A stretch of DNA of 64,000 nucleotides from Aureibacter tunicatorum (lineage in GTDB: Bacteria > Bacteroidota > Bacteroidia > Cytophagales > Cyclobacteriaceae). Positions 1 to 8,430 of the stretch are shown here, piece by piece. A program made the position numbers and the translations under genes. The stretch lies in NCBI RefSeq assembly GCF_036492635.1, contig NZ_AP025308.1, forward strand, positions 62,001-126,000, read 5' to 3'. Under the pieces are notes generated by a model that had not been told where the DNA came from, did not search any database, and saw only the letters and a list, made by a program, of their open reading frames with translations. Within the stretch, counting starts at the first letter, position 1. Each line of letters starts with the position of its first letter.

Positions 1-919
1 TCCAAAAATTCTTAATCCAATACTTTCCTTCTTTTTCTAAAATTTCAGCTTGATAAGGATTGTTGTTATCTTCAACATCATAAGTGCCTAGCCAAATTGT
101 TGGATCTACATCAGGTATCTTTGTGTATTTAGTAGGAATATCAGAGAATTCAGAACCATCATCGGCAATTAATCTTAAAACGAATTCCAAAACTTTCTCT
201 CCTTCGTTTAACGTTACCATCTGATCTCCATTTGTCTTATGATTTTTCCAATCAGAAACAATTTGATCACCTGGTATAACAGCTTTAATAGAGCTTTCAA
301 AAACAATCTCTACAGGATGATCACCATCACCACCTTCTCTTGCATTCCACATATTTCGGATATAATACTTGCCATTATCAGCTTCAATGTTCACATAATA
401 AGGTTCGTTATTATCTTCAGCCATATAAGTACCAAGCCATGTTTGTGGATCAGTTGGCGGTGCTCCATTTCTATTAAGCGATAAGTTGTAAACTCCAAGA
501 TTCGTTTCTGAGGTTGACCCAACCAGATAACCATCACCATTCGGAATAGTCAATTTAACACTTCCTACCATTCCTGGGTTTGTCCCTTTAGACGCAACTT
601 TTATCTCAACTTGTTGAATAGTCATAGTAGGAGACAAAGACACCTCAAGAGGAGTAACCGTTACATTTTCCATTGGAAGGCCAGTTACCTCATATTCCAG
701 AGTTGTGGACACGCTTGATTTAGTGTTCACCATTTCCACTTCCGTGATGAAAGTGTAAAATTCCTCAGGGTTTTCCTCAGGCATAAACACCTCGTCACTC
801 AAACTATTGAATATTAATGTAGTCGGAGCGAAATCCAACTCATCTTCCTTACATCCGGCAACAAATGTCAATAAAAACAATGTCACCCAAGCGAAAGGAT
901 TAAAATATCTATTTTTCAT
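1..919 (-). CDS. Surface lipoprotein, third gene of Sus-like locus (3' end beyond window)
   Basis: Open from an ATG at 919 (MKNRYFNPF) to the left edge, about 306 residues visible, no stop. A short hydrophobic signal ends in the lipobox FVAGC (Cys22), followed by KEDELD, the acidic pattern typical of Bacteroidota lipoproteins exported to the cell surface. Residues about 30-150 are beta-rich, resembling the N-terminal Ig-like domains of SusE/F-position or DUF1735-type proteins. Then two related units begin WLGTY (DPQTWLGTYMAEDNNEPYY and DPTIWLGTYDVEDNNNPYQ), each followed by a GKYxIxNxW segment about 110-120 residues apart, so the protein contains a tandem domain duplication. It lies 68 bp after the susD-like gene on the same strand, so it is probably the operon's extra glycan-binding surface lipoprotein. 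The exact family is not recognised; the position-based role is inferred. Confidence 0.8.
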   Translation of the reverse strand, partial: MKNRYFNPFAWVTLFLLTFVAGCKEDELDFAPTTLIFNSLSDEVFMPEENPEEFYTFITEVEMVNTKSSVSTTLEYEVTGLPMENVTVTPLEVSLSPTMTIQQVEIKVASKGTNPGMVGSVKLTIPNGDGYLVGSTSETNLGVYNLSLNRNGAPPTDPQTWLGTYMAEDNNEPYYVNIEADNGKYYIRNMWNAREGGDGDHPVEIVFESSIKAVIPGDQIVSDWKNHKTNGDQMVTLNEGEKVLEFVLRLIADDGSEFSDIPTKYTKIPDVDPTIWLGTYDVEDNNNPYQAEILEKEGKYWIKNFW

Positions 920-987
920 AAGTATACTCTTTAAAAAAAATAACAAATAATGGAAAAGGGCTAAAGCCCTTCGCCATTAATTTTCAT

Positions 988-2430
988 CTAGAAGCCAGGT
1001 GTAGGATCTACAAATCTGTTTCTTTGAACCTCTTCAAGAGGAATAGGGAAGAAACTATGCTTTTCTTCAAAATTATCTGCATATGGGTTTTGAGCCATTC
1101 CCAACTGCTCTTTAACTATATCCCATCTCACTAAATCATAGAATCGCTCGCTTTCTCCAATTAGCTCGACAAGACGCTGCTTTCTTATCTCCTGTCTCAG
1201 TTGATCGCCTGTGAAAGAAATCGGATTCAACCCAGCTCTTCCTCTGATATCATTAATTAGTGATTGAGCTTCCCCATCTTGTCCCATTTCATTTAATGCC
1301 TCGGCTCTCATCAACACGACATTAGCATATCTCATTAATATCACATCTGCAAAAGATCTGTTGGAGCTAATATTGCTCAATCCTTCCACATATTTTATCA
1401 ACATTTTTCTATCAGGATCATTGAATGTTATCTCTTCTCCATCGAATTCTTGACCACTTTCCAATACTGTAGCTTCTTTTCTCATATCTCCAGCATCAAA
1501 TTGATCCATTGCATAGTCAGAGACACTGCACATATCCCATCCACCATTCAAATCAGCTGGAGCGAAAGCTACACCTAATTGATGCCATTGATTAATCAAA
1601 TCCATTTGATCATCAGTATATTGTCTAGAAAAAATTATTTCCTCTGACATCTCATCAGTACCGTCAAACAATGATCTATATCTATCACCGCTTACTAACG
1701 AATGTCCTCTCACATTGCCCAAAGCTTCAGCAGCTTCAGACCATTTTTCTTGATACAAGAAAGTCTTGCCCAAATATGCATTTGCAGCGGCATTAGTAGC
1801 TCGACCAAACTTGCTAGCCGGCCATGAAGAAGGCAAATGTTCAGTAGCGAATTTCAAATCTTCTTCAACAAACATATATACTTCTTCGATTGTGGAAGTC
1901 GCTTTTTGCAATTCTTCAGGAGTCTTAGGCACAGCATCTCTCACAATAATATCATGAAAGTTTCTTTGCAAATTAAAATGATAGAAAGCTCTCAAAAATC
2001 TAGCTTCAGCAACCAATTCATTTTGTTGATCTTCCGTGATCATGTCCATCTCAGGAACATTCTCAATAATATCATTGCAAAGTTTGATTCCCTTATACCA
2101 TTCTGTCCAAAGTGTTCTAGAAACACTTTCGTCAGCTCTATTGGTAAAATTGACTATTCTTGCCAGATAAGACCATGCTGTGGTTCCATTTTCAGCTTTC
2201 AAGTCATCAGCTCTGAAGTTTTCAGGCAAGTAGAAATACTCATGAAACATCCATCCAGCTGTGTAGGTATAAGCATAGGCACTTATCAGATACTTTTCCG
2301 CTGATTCATAACTTACCCAAATTTGATCGCTTGTTGGCAAATCCGGAGACATTTCATCCAAATAATTATCACAGGATGTTATTGAAAAAGACATCCATGC
2401 TACTAAAAATATTTTAAAGAATTTTTTCAT
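988..2430 (-). CDS. SusD/RagB family nutrient-binding outer-membrane lipoprotein
   Basis: 480 residues from the ATG at 2430; a TTG four codons upstream is unlikely because the signal peptide begins cleanly at MKKFFKIF. Lipobox SITSC gives a lipidated Cys20. The body has SusD hallmarks: an N-terminal NYLDE segment, TPR-like helices (AEARFLRAFYHFNL; NAAANAYLGKTFLYQEKW), and the C-terminal RYANVVLMRAEALNEMG and ESERFYDLVRWD motifs. SusD proteins cap the SusC barrel at the cell surface and bind the glycan or peptide ligand. It starts 18 bp after the SusC-like gene and is certainly co-transcribed with it. Substrate cannot be told from the sequence. Confidence 0.95.
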   Translation of the reverse strand: MKKFFKIFLVAWMSFSITSCDNYLDEMSPDLPTSDQIWVSYESAEKYLISAYAYTYTAGWMFHEYFYLPENFRADDLKAENGTTAWSYLARIVNFTNRADESVSRTLWTEWYKGIKLCNDIIENVPEMDMITEDQQNELVAEARFLRAFYHFNLQRNFHDIIVRDAVPKTPEELQKATSTIEEVYMFVEEDLKFATEHLPSSWPASKFGRATNAAANAYLGKTFLYQEKWSEAAEALGNVRGHSLVSGDRYRSLFDGTDEMSEEIIFSRQYTDDQMDLINQWHQLGVAFAPADLNGGWDMCSVSDYAMDQFDAGDMRKEATVLESGQEFDGEEITFNDPDRKMLIKYVEGLSNISSNRSFADVILMRYANVVLMRAEALNEMGQDGEAQSLINDIRGRAGLNPISFTGDQLRQEIRKQRLVELIGESERFYDLVRWDIVKEQLGMAQNPYADNFEEKHSFFPIPLEEVQRNRFVDPTPGF

Positions 2431-2448
2431 ATCTAAAATCAATTTACG

Positions 2449-5400
2449 TTAGAATGTGAGTTGAGCACCAACGGTGAAAGTTCTAAACATTGGGTAAGTA
2501 CCCATGTCATAACCTTGCGTGAAGGCATTGATTGGCACTATTTCCGGATCATAACCGCTGTAGTTTGTGATAGTGAAAACATTGTCAGCATTCAAGTATA
2601 CCCTCAAGTTTGTCACATTGATTTTCGAGACCAATTCTTTTGGCAATGTGTATCCAATCTGAATATTTTTAAGTCTGAAATACGAACCATCCTCAAGATA
2701 TCTATCAGACATCATATAGTTGTTGTTGTTATCTTGGATGACGTTTCTTGGCGTAGATGTATTTGGATTCTCAGGAGTCCATGCGTTCGTCAAGTCAGAA
2801 GACATATTGAAACCAGAACCAGGATTTTCCATATTATATCTGTTCACATTCAGTATCTTGTTTCCTGATACTCCTTGGAAAAACATAGATAAATCAAATC
2901 CTTTATAAGCTAGGTTTATATTAAATGCATATTCGAAATTAGGTATTGGCGATCCAACATCAGTCATGTCATTCGCATCTATCGTTCCATCCCCATTAAC
3001 ATCAACATAGCGAACATCTCCTGGTTTTGCATTTGGCTGAATCAAATTTCCATTCTGATCCACATGAGCATCTACTTCCGATTGGCTTCTGAATATTCCA
3101 TCCGTCTTATACATATGGAATTGGCTGGCAGAGCTTCCCTGCTGAGTCAATGTCTGAGAAGACAAACCTAAATAACTGTATGAATTACCATACGCTGGAG
3201 CCGGCAATGACTGTACTTTATTATTGATCGTAGTCATATTTCCTGAAATATCGTATTTCAAATCACCAACTGAATTTCTATATCCAATTTCAAGCTCTAT
3301 TCCTCGATTGGAAATCTTACCGATATTCACCATAGGAGATTCCATACCTGAAGAAGGCGGATTATTCGGCTCAGGGAATAGCAATGACTCTGAATCATTT
3401 TGATAATAATTGAACGTACCATACAACTTATCGTCAAACAAACCAAAGTCAACTCCAGCATTGAAAGTCTTTGACTGCTCCCACTTTAGATTCGAGTTAG
3501 CCATATCGAAAGTATAGATCCCTCCAGTACCTTCGCCTCCCATTACATACCACATTCCACCATACACCAAAGCTTGTCTATCATAAGCATTTAGGTTCGT
3601 TTCTCTACCTAGAATACCGTAACTAACTCTTGGTTTCAACTCTGTAACAATATGCTTTATAGGCTCCATAAACGCTTCATTCTGCATTTTCCAAGCTGCT
3701 GAAACAGAAGGAAAGTTACCCCATCTATTATTCGATCCAAATTTTGAAGAAGCATCACGTCTAATTGTTCCCTGAATCAAGAATCTATCGTCATATGAAT
3801 AATTCACACGACTCATTAATCCAAACCTAGTAAATCTTGTAAAACTACCCTCTCCTATGAAGTCTCCACTAGCACCGCCTGAGAAAGAAGGATCCAAACC
3901 TCCAAAGTCAGGGAACATAAATCCACCTCGGACATTCACATCTATATCACCATAGTCGTAAAGATAACCCACTAAACCGGCCATCACTGACAAACTATGT
4001 TTTTCAGCAAATGTCTTAGAATATGTTAGTGTGAAATCATAGTTCAATTCATACCACTCAGATCTATATTCTCTCAAATACGGATCTTGTCTTTTAGTAT
4101 CCGAAGCTAGTACATACGCAGGGTAATCATATCTATTCTTATAAAATGACTTAGCATAACCTAAGTTACCTGAAGCAACCAAATCGTCAGTAATCTGATA
4201 TTGCAATCCCAAGTTAGCTACTAATTGATCTTTTGTAGTAATATCATTAAGTAGTTCTGATTGTCCAACTGGATTCGCCGAACTTCTCAACCCATACTCA
4301 TTCATATAACCATATCCGCTTTCTTTGGTCTGGTCATAGGGAGCCACAAAAGGCAATGCCCTCTGCATGTTCAAAAAGTCCATTGTATTATTTTCCCAAG
4401 TCTGTCTAGAATAAGCGATATTAGGCATCACTTTCAAATTCCCTTTTTCAAATGTCGACTTAAGTCTGAAGTTATATCTTTCAGTACCTGAATTTACCAC
4501 AACACCTTCTTGATTAAGATAATTCGCGCTTAAATGATAAGTTGAACTTTCTCCACCACCTGACATTCCAATAGAATAATTTTGTATCGTCGCAGTTCTC
4601 AAAGTAGCATCTTGCCAATCTGTGTCAGCATAATTATTGACATTAAAGCCTGACTCAGGATTTAAATATCCCGGCAAATCTCCCTGACCGATTGCTCCAT
4701 CCGCAATAGAATTGGAATAAGCTTGATCCATAATCATCAAATGCTCCTGAGAATTAGCCATTGGCAATCGATTCATGTCACTTTGAACACCACCATAAGC
4801 GTTAACAGTGATCTTCATAGGTTGCTCCTTCTTACCGGATTTTGTTGTCACCAATATAACGCCATTCGCAGCTAAAGAACCATAAATCGCAGCTGCGGCA
4901 CCATCTTTCAATACCTCAAAAGATTCGATTTCATCAGGGCTCACCATAGTAATATCTCCACCAGGAACTCCATCAATCACATACAATGGCTGAACATCAC
5001 CAAATGAGCTCATCCCTCTGATTTTAACATAAGGAGCAGCTCCTGGAGATCCGCTATTTACTACTGACACCCCTGAAGTACGCCCTTGTATCATCTGAGC
5101 TGGAGACGTTGATGCTATCTTATTAACTTCTTCAGCTTTCAATGAGCTAACGGCACTCGACAAATCGCTTTTCTTTTGAACCCCGTAACCAACTACAACA
5201 ATCTCATCCAATTGCTTTACATCAGGCTCAAGCGAAACGTCAACACGATTCTTGTTGCCTACTTGTACTTCTTGGGATAAATACCCGACAAAACTAAAGA
5301 CCAAAACCGTTTCATTGTCTACCTCCAAAGTAAAATTACCATCAAAATCAGTAATTGTACCATTAGAAGTTCCCTTGATCAGAACATTCGCTCCAGGAAT

Positions 5401-5583
5401 AGGCATTCCTTGTTCGTCCAAAACTGTACCTGATACCTGCTTTCCAGTTTGCATCACGGCATCAACTGCCTCAGTTGACGCATACCCCCCAATTGGCATT
5501 AACACGCCAATCATCATCATTGCTATCAGTGAGCAAAACAACCTTGAAAGGCCTTTGCTCCTTGACAAATAAAAATTACACAT
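2449..5583 (-). CDS. SusC/RagA family TonB-linked outer-membrane transporter
   Basis: 1044 residues. A signal peptide covers residues 1 to about 36 (hydrophobic IAMMMIGVLMPIGGYA). A carboxypeptidase-D regulatory-like domain follows at about 50-125 (VSGTVLDEQGMPIPGANV, GTITDFDGNFTL). The TonB-box-like DEIVVVGYG at about 127-135 leads into a plug domain at about 140-250 (MIQGRTSGVSVV; PLYVIDGVPGG; VLKDGAAAAIYGSLAANGVI), and the rest is a 22-strand-type barrel ending in an aromatic C-terminus (GAQLTF). It imports an oligomer bound by the neighbouring SusD, powered by TonB/ExbBD. It is transcribed just downstream of the ECF sigma gene (68-bp gap). No degradative enzyme lies immediately beside it in this window, so the ligand is unknown. 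Confidence 0.96.
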   Translation of the reverse strand: MCNFYLSRSKGLSRLFCSLIAMMMIGVLMPIGGYASTEAVDAVMQTGKQVSGTVLDEQGMPIPGANVLIKGTSNGTITDFDGNFTLEVDNETVLVFSFVGYLSQEVQVGNKNRVDVSLEPDVKQLDEIVVVGYGVQKKSDLSSAVSSLKAEEVNKIASTSPAQMIQGRTSGVSVVNSGSPGAAPYVKIRGMSSFGDVQPLYVIDGVPGGDITMVSPDEIESFEVLKDGAAAAIYGSLAANGVILVTTKSGKKEQPMKITVNAYGGVQSDMNRLPMANSQEHLMIMDQAYSNSIADGAIGQGDLPGYLNPESGFNVNNYADTDWQDATLRTATIQNYSIGMSGGGESSTYHLSANYLNQEGVVVNSGTERYNFRLKSTFEKGNLKVMPNIAYSRQTWENNTMDFLNMQRALPFVAPYDQTKESGYGYMNEYGLRSSANPVGQSELLNDITTKDQLVANLGLQYQITDDLVASGNLGYAKSFYKNRYDYPAYVLASDTKRQDPYLREYRSEWYELNYDFTLTYSKTFAEKHSLSVMAGLVGYLYDYGDIDVNVRGGFMFPDFGGLDPSFSGGASGDFIGEGSFTRFTRFGLMSRVNYSYDDRFLIQGTIRRDASSKFGSNNRWGNFPSVSAAWKMQNEAFMEPIKHIVTELKPRVSYGILGRETNLNAYDRQALVYGGMWYVMGGEGTGGIYTFDMANSNLKWEQSKTFNAGVDFGLFDDKLYGTFNYYQNDSESLLFPEPNNPPSSGMESPMVNIGKISNRGIELEIGYRNSVGDLKYDISGNMTTINNKVQSLPAPAYGNSYSYLGLSSQTLTQQGSSASQFHMYKTDGIFRSQSEVDAHVDQNGNLIQPNAKPGDVRYVDVNGDGTIDANDMTDVGSPIPNFEYAFNINLAYKGFDLSMFFQGVSGNKILNVNRYNMENPGSGFNMSSDLTNAWTPENPNTSTPRNVIQDNNNNYMMSDRYLEDGSYFRLKNIQIGYTLPKELVSKINVTNLRVYLNADNVFTITNYSGYDPEIVPINAFTQGYDMGTYPMFRTFTVGAQLTF

Positions 5584-5651
5584 AGGCTTAAAAATGAATA
5601 ATTAGAAATAAATGTCACATAACGTTTAAAAGCATTTTTCGAATCCCGAAA

Positions 5652-6257
5652 TCAACAACTCTTAATGCTATGATTTTGCATTTTCCTTATAGAATTATGT
5701 ATAAGATTGTAAACGGATTGCGTATTTATATTCATGAAGCTAGAAATCTCTTCATAACTCCAATCATAGTAATACTTCAATCTCATGGCTTGCTGTTGTC
5801 TGTCGCTAAGTCTATTAAGCGATTCAAGCAAATCTCTTTTAAGTGTTTGCCATTCTTGACTTCTGACAATGCTGTCTTCAACAGAACACTCACTATCTTC
5901 AAAATGCGTTTCAGGAACTAAAGAATGTATTCGAGACTCCTTGTTTGATTTCTTTAAAAGCTTTCTCCTCAAAGATTTTAACAAGTAAGGCCTGATTGAA
6001 TTTATATCGCTGAGGTAAGCTCGTCGATCCCATAGTTCAACAAATAAATCCTGAACGCAATCAACCGCCAAATCTTTATCACTGACAATTGATAGTCCAT
6101 AGCAAACCAACGGTTTCCTATGAGTATTGTAAATACTCTGAAATGCTCCCCTATCTCCTCGCTTGAAATTTAGCCAGAGAGCTTTGTCACTAAGAATAGC
6201 TTTGCCTTTCTCAGCAGCTATCCTTTCTTTTAATAAAAAAAATTTCCCTTCCCCCAT
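5652..6257 (-). CDS. ECF-type RNA polymerase sigma factor (sigma-70 family)
   Basis: 201 residues, start ATG at 6257. Region 2 is visible at about 30-95 (RGAFQSIYNTHRKPLV; DLAVDCVQDLFVELWDRR), and region 4 with its helix-turn-helix at about 140-195 (LNRLSDRQQQAMRLKYYYDWSYEEI; NINTQSVYNLIHNSIRKM). This is the subgroup of ECF sigmas that control SusC/SusD loci in Bacteroidota. Usually a FecR-like anti-sigma gene sits between sigma and susC, but here susC follows directly after 68 bp and no FecR-type gene is present, so either the anti-sigma is elsewhere or control is of another kind. Role as regulator of the downstream locus is inferred from position. Confidence 0.92.
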   Translation of the reverse strand: MGEGKFFLLKERIAAEKGKAILSDKALWLNFKRGDRGAFQSIYNTHRKPLVCYGLSIVSDKDLAVDCVQDLFVELWDRRAYLSDINSIRPYLLKSLRRKLLKKSNKESRIHSLVPETHFEDSECSVEDSIVRSQEWQTLKRDLLESLNRLSDRQQQAMRLKYYYDWSYEEISSFMNINTQSVYNLIHNSIRKMQNHSIKSC

Positions 6258-6317
6258 CTCGTACTGTTAGAAAAAATACCAAAAAATCATTCCTTAAACG
6301 AATATTTTCCTCTCCAA

Positions 6318-6325
6318 CAAATATA
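6318..6325 (-). promoter_or_regulatory. Possible Bacteroidota -7 element upstream of the ECF sigma gene
   Basis: On the minus strand this reads TATATTTG, a perfect match to the Bacteroidota -7 consensus TAnnTTTG, about 60 nt upstream of the sigma-factor start. No TTG/TTTG lies at the expected 17-19 nt further upstream (the nearest gives 13), so the match may be chance in AT-rich DNA. The 6258-6537 spacer contains nothing else that I recognise. Confidence 0.3.
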
Positions 6326-6537
6326 TTATTTTAACACTCAATTCACATGATTTAACTCAATAAATGTTAATTAAGTATTAAATTTATTGAAAAAATATAA
6401 GTCTTTTCAAAAAAGAAAACATTGTTTTTTGAAAATAATCTCCTCAAACGTTTTCGAAAAAATAACTTTAAGTTAAAGAACCTTGTTTTCTGTATATTAT
6501 TTATACTCTACTTTCCCTTTAATATCTTTAATCCAAT

Positions 6538-7401
6538 ATGAAGAAGAATTTCATGCTTATATTAGCTTTTTTAGCAATGGGAATTATATCATGCGATGGG
6601 TTAATTAATGAGCATAATCCTAGCAATGTCGCAGACAACAATTTTCAATTCTTTCTTCATTTTATCAGCGACTATTACATATTTAAAAATGAGAACAGTT
6701 TCCTTTGGCAAGAAACATATGATTCAAGCAAGACAATCCTTGAACTTAATACTGAGCATTCACTTGAAAAGGCTATATTAAACACTTTGGAAAAACTCCA
6801 AGATCCAAATATTAGCGTAATTACGTCATTCGATACTTTGAACCTCCAAACAAGTCTCAATATCAATGATAATAGTAAAAAAGATATTCAAAATCTATTT
6901 TTAAATGCTTCTTTCATAGAACAAAACACTATTGAGACTATTGACTCCATACTAAAATCAAATAATAATATTGTTATTGATCTTAGAACCAATATTGAAG
7001 TTCCATTGGAGTTCATTATTGATTTTTGCTCGCTTTTTAATTCAAAAGATGAAACACTGTACTTCATTGGCTTGAACGAGAAAAACAATAAAGAAATCAT
7101 TCAAGAAAAAAAATTAATTTCCAACTCAATTCACAAATCAATATTCATCATCAATGAATTCACCATTGGAAATGCGGCTTTAATCGCCCAAATAGTTTCA
7201 AACGACAACAACAATACACTCATTGGAACTCCGACAAAACAATCTGCTGTTAAAGAACGCTTTCCAATGCCTAATGGCTGGATACTGGAAATACCAAGAT
7301 ATAAAATAAGCCTTGATAAAAACCTGTACCACTCAAACATAATACATCCTGATAAAATCATGAATCTTCAACAAATCGACAACTACTTGAACAACAATTA
7401 A
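6538..7401 (+). CDS. S41-peptidase-like lipoprotein, catalytic serine apparently lost
   Basis: 287 residues with the lipobox GIISC (Cys19), so membrane-anchored outside the cytoplasm. No hit is obvious by simple reading, but the order of motifs follows the S41 (tail-specific/C-terminal processing) peptidase core without its PDZ domain: LEKLQDPNISVI (compare LxDxHxxL), IVIDLRTN at about 142-149, IFIINEFTIGNAAL at about 202-215, LIGTPTKQS and MPNGWILEIP. In active S41 enzymes the third block reads TxSA with the nucleophilic serine; here it is TIGNA, so the nucleophile is replaced. It probably binds rather than cuts peptides, if the fold assignment is right. Its stop is one base before the start of the EamA permease, so the two are translationally coupled. 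Confidence 0.7.
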   Translation: MKKNFMLILAFLAMGIISCDGLINEHNPSNVADNNFQFFLHFISDYYIFKNENSFLWQETYDSSKTILELNTEHSLEKAILNTLEKLQDPNISVITSFDTLNLQTSLNINDNSKKDIQNLFLNASFIEQNTIETIDSILKSNNNIVIDLRTNIEVPLEFIIDFCSLFNSKDETLYFIGLNEKNNKEIIQEKKLISNSIHKSIFIINEFTIGNAALIAQIVSNDNNNTLIGTPTKQSAVKERFPMPNGWILEIPRYKISLDKNLYHSNIIHPDKIMNLQQIDNYLNNN

Positions 7402-7402
7402 G

Positions 7403-8308
7403 ATGAGTTCACAGAACAAAGGCATACTGTACGCTTTAGCGACAATTACATTTATCGCATGTCAAAGAATCATTGCTTCTTTTGTTATTCAGAGTGATGT
7501 TTATATCATTGAAATACTATGGTTTCAAAGCTTAGTATGCACAGCTCTTTTCTTTTTGGTGGCAAAAAAAATGAAATTCGATTGGGTTATGATCAAACGG
7601 CACAAAATGATGCTGACTTTTTCATCGCTCATCAAAGTAATTGCTACAGGCCTGCTATTCCTTTCTTTCAAATATCTTCTTATCGATATAGCTAGTGTTG
7701 GTGAAGCCTTGGGAAGAGTATTGACAATTGTAGGTGGCATTTCCATACTTGGCGAACGGTTCTATGCAAGTCAAAAATATGGTCTTGCGGCATCCATAAT
7801 AGGCTTAGGCTTATTTTACTCCCAGCAAATGCACCTCGGAGAACTCAATCACGAATTAATCACAGGCTTGGCTATTCTGCTTATCTCTCAAATTTGCGCC
7901 GCTTCATTCTCTGTTTCTCAAAAGTATTTGGTCAAATATATCAAACCCTGCAATCTCAATTTCTTCAAATTCTCAGCTACTACCATTATACTAGCTCCCT
8001 TTGTTGACTTTTCCTCTTTTCTCAGCATCGATATGAACACATGGATATTCTTAATGATCAGCTCTTTGCTAACATTCTACATATACAACTTCTTCATTAA
8101 TACATACAAATATATTGATGCCTCCAAAGCCTCGACAATAATTATTCTCGCTCCTATACTCATCATTATTTTTTCACATCTAATCCACCGTTTCAATGGC
8201 GATATCATCAAAATTCACTATTTAAATCATTTGGAATATGTGGGCATCGTCCTTTTAATTATCGGTGCCTACTATTCAAACAAAAAGACCTCAAAATTAT
8301 CATCATAA
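7403..8308 (+). CDS. EamA/DMT superfamily inner-membrane permease
   Basis: 301 residues with about ten hydrophobic helices in two five-helix halves, the architecture of EamA (RhaT/DMT) exporters. Family features include the helix-3/4 block LLFLSFKYLLIDIASVGEALGRVLTIVGGISILGE, here seen as FKYLLIDIASVGEAL followed by SILGERF, and the second-half counterpart NTYKYIDASKASTIIILAPIL. Members move small metabolites such as amino acids or sugars, usually outward. Start ATG at 7403 lies one base after the stop of the S41-like lipoprotein gene, so they form a two-gene unit. Substrate unknown; a link between the lipoprotein and the permease is inferred from coupling only. Confidence 0.85.
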   Translation: MSSQNKGILYALATITFIACQRIIASFVIQSDVYIIEILWFQSLVCTALFFLVAKKMKFDWVMIKRHKMMLTFSSLIKVIATGLLFLSFKYLLIDIASVGEALGRVLTIVGGISILGERFYASQKYGLAASIIGLGLFYSQQMHLGELNHELITGLAILLISQICAASFSVSQKYLVKYIKPCNLNFFKFSATTIILAPFVDFSSFLSIDMNTWIFLMISSLLTFYIYNFFINTYKYIDASKASTIIILAPILIIIFSHLIHRFNGDIIKIHYLNHLEYVGIVLLIIGAYYSNKKTSKLSS

Positions 8309-8430
8309 TACATAAATATACTTTCAGTAAACTGTAATAATTTAATTCAATATTTTTTTCAACATAAATAAGCATAAGTATGTAATCTTAAGTAACTTAG
8401 CATCATATTCTATTTTTTAAATCTTCTAAG

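Noticed and set aside
239-484. Plus-strand 81-codon frame at the left edge
   Set aside because: Opposite the surface lipoprotein frame, which is continuous and has a lipobox.
1837-2304. 155-codon frame opposite susD
   Set aside because: Lies entirely inside the SusD coding sequence, Phe/Ile-rich composition typical of an antisense shadow.
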